Shown piece by piece: positions 62,671 to 64,000 of a stretch of 64,000 nucleotides of DNA (its first letter is position 1; each line of letters begins with the position of its first letter). Made by a program: the position numbers and the translations under genes. Source of the stretch: Bacteroidales bacterium. GTDB lineage: Bacteria > Bacteroidota > Bacteroidia > Bacteroidales > GCA-2748055. Under the pieces are notes generated by a model. It was not told the origin of the DNA, made no database searches, and was given only the letters and a program-made list of their open reading frames with translations. The stretch lies in NCBI GenBank assembly GCA_023138875.1, contig JAGLOO010000004.1, forward strand, positions 62,001 to 126,000, read 5' to 3'.

Positions 62671-64000
62671 TTGTTGTTATCCAGGTTAAACTGGAACAAC
62701 TGTTCCTCACCATTGAACTGGATAGCCCGCCTGCGTTCAATGAATTTGAAATCCAGATAGATCGTCTTATTCTCAGTGAATTGCACTTTGTAGGATCCCC
62801 TTTTAAGCCAGAAGTTCTCACCGAAAACGTTGTAAATATTGACACTGTATGAATTTGCTTTAGGCAGATCAAGAACGTATGTTCCAAAGCTATTGGAAAG
62901 GGTTGAATAAGTATTACCACTCTCACTGGTGGCTGTTACCCTGATCCCCTCAGCAGAGATGATCCCTTCGTTGGAGTTGGGATCCCGGTCAATAATGATT
63001 TTGCCACGGATCTTGTAACTCTCCACAAGTGGCAGGTAATAAACCTGGTCTGAATTAATTTCGATGGTCTGATTCTCTCCATGAAGGAAATAGAGGTTCT
63101 CTAGGTTTGAAAGTGGAGAAATGGCAAAATCATAGATCCCCTGGGGGATGTTTTTATAGAAGATCTCGCCCTGGGGGTCGGTGATCATGCTTATTTCGGC
63201 AAATCCCGTCCTGGTCTCCACATTCCTGACCGGATCCCTTGATATATTGATCAATACATTGGAGATAGGCTTTTCATTTTCATCCTTTATACCGTTCCCA
63301 TCCAGGTCATTGAATCCCACAATTGTCAGGTCATAATACGACAGTCGGGGTTGCTGTATATCGAAAGCCTTGCGGATACCCAACATCAGGTTCACATCCC
63401 TGCTGGTCACCCTCCCCACATTCACATCTTTCCTGCTTACCCGGTACACATTGAAACTGGCGTAGAAATTCCATGAATTGCGCACATAGAAATTGCTGGT
63501 CAGATTGATAAGCATATTCTCCCGCAATGAGGGCATGTAGTAGGAATAATTAAAAAAAACACTCAAACGAATGGTCTCTTTGTGGAAATACCTCTCATAA
63601 TAAGGTCTGATATGAAATGCCTGGTTGATCACCGGATCATCGCTAATGATAACGCTTCGATACAGATCCGTAGCCTCACCGGTGGTATAATAGGCATTCA
63701 ATTTGAAAGCCTGGTCGTAGTAATTGATACCCAGCGTATATGTCCAGCTGCTAGAAAGCTCTGATGGGTCCTCATCCGGGTCCCCGGTATCAAAACTATA
63801 ATACATGGTATTGAAAGAAAGATTTGGTGAAATGCTTCTCATGGAACCAAGTCTGAATGAAACTGACCCCATCATCCCTGGCTGATAATTTGCATACCGT
63901 GTACTGTAATCACCATTGGGATAGTAATAGTTCCGGACTGCCGCTAAATATTGAGGCCCACCCTGATAGGTAATATTCCCCTGGTTATAGGAAAGCAGCA
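62667..64000 (-). CDS. Large surface/outer membrane protein, C-terminal part (cut by window edge)
   Basis: The frame is open to base 64000, so the N-terminus is missing; about 443 residues are visible. The N-terminal half of this piece consists of short amphipathic strands rich in Tyr (SWTYTLGINYYDQAFKLNAYY; FHKETIRLSVFFNYSYYMP), suggesting an outer membrane barrel. Then VGFNDLDGNGIKDENEKPISNVLINI is an SdrD B-like calcium-binding/Cna-B domain, followed by carboxypeptidase-regulatory-like beta domains to the end. No T9SS CTD is seen. Identity unknown. Confidence 0.6.
   Translation of the reverse strand, partial: LLSYNQGNITYQGGPQYLAAVRNYYYPNGDYSTRYANYQPGMMGSVSFRLGSMRSISPNLSFNTMYYSFDTGDPDEDPSELSSSWTYTLGINYYDQAFKLNAYYTTGEATDLYRSVIISDDPVINQAFHIRPYYERYFHKETIRLSVFFNYSYYMPSLRENMLINLTSNFYVRNSWNFYASFNVYRVSRKDVNVGRVTSRDVNLMLGIRKAFDIQQPRLSYYDLTIVGFNDLDGNGIKDENEKPISNVLINISRDPVRNVETRTGFAEISMITDPQGEIFYKNIPQGIYDFAISPLSNLENLYFLHGENQTIEINSDQVYYLPLVESYKIRGKIIIDRDPNSNEGIISAEGIRVTATSESGNTYSTLSNSFGTYVLDLPKANSYSVNIYNVFGENFWLKRGSYKVQFTENKTIYLDFKFIERRRAIQFNGEEQLFQFNLDNNN

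Noticed and set aside
1-64000. tRNA, rRNA, CRISPR arrays, insertion sequences
   Set aside because: I looked through the gaps on both strands and saw no cloverleaf, no regularly spaced repeats and no transposase. Most gaps are too short to hold them.

Overview
The window looks like part of a Bacteroidota chromosome, probably class Bacteroidia and probably free-living. The evidence is a GldB-type gliding lipoprotein, a PorT-like barrel, a type IX secretion (T9SS) sorting domain, a MurF-Alr fusion, head-GIN and DUF1573 proteins, Bacteroidota promoter boxes (TAnnTTTG) and few Shine-Dalgarno sequences. I could not search databases, so no species is named.

Bases 1-2125 are visibly more AT-rich than the rest. 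They hold single-gene units all on the + strand, separated by palindromic spacers: the end of a methyltransferase, a HigB/HigA-like toxin-antitoxin pair with a palindromic operator, and a cysteine-rich DUF3795 protein. This looks like an acquired, cassette-like segment.

From 2126 onward the content is core genome. 2.1-8.4 kb (-): dihydrolipoyl dehydrogenase, a serine hydrolase, a prolyl oligopeptidase, and an SPFH/NfeD membrane pair. 8.5-12.9 kb (+): polyphosphate kinase, the MeaB GTPase and a TlpA-like thioredoxin lipoprotein. A DUF1573 protein (-) follows. 14.2-23.7 kb (+): a large propeller/outer-membrane protein, an M20 amidohydrolase, a 55-residue ferredoxin, a voltage-gated K+ channel with a zinc ribbon, a GH3 glycosidase and an MFS exporter. 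23.7-28.7 kb: gldB facing a PorT-like barrel, nadE, a Crp-family regulator and a lipid A acyltransferase. 28.7-33.6 kb (-): a GT2-GT4 fusion, murF-alr and thymidine kinase. 33.7-38.2 kb: a Pro-rich unknown, rsmI, a head-GIN lipoprotein, a small secreted protein with two WMTAPF motifs, and dnaB. 38.3-43.3 kb: ispE, a biotin carrier with its carboxyltransferase, and an overlapping tgt-lptF/G pair. 43.4-55.3 kb (+): GT2, an ECF-like sigma factor, rsmG, rpmH, a GT39-like/TPR protein, an FAD oxidoreductase, a PASTA protein, a T9SS cargo, rluD and ddl. 55.3-61.7 kb (-): a complete trpEGDCFBA operon. 61.9-64.0 kb: a divergent LspA-like protein and the C-terminal part of a surface protein that runs off the window.

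The best new signal is upstream of trpE. A 19-codon leader peptide with three consecutive Trp codons precedes a hairpin plus T-run just before the trpE start, which is a classical ribosome-mediated attenuator. Other points of interest are a Tgt lacking the three zinc cysteines, five of nine convergent gene pairs with overlapping stop regions, the GT2-GT4 fusion and the WMTAPF protein.

Together the genes serve envelope building (lipid A, peptidoglycan precursors, LPS-type glycosylation, lipoproteins), secretion and motility, tryptophan synthesis, propionate/methylmalonyl-CoA metabolism, and basic replication and translation.
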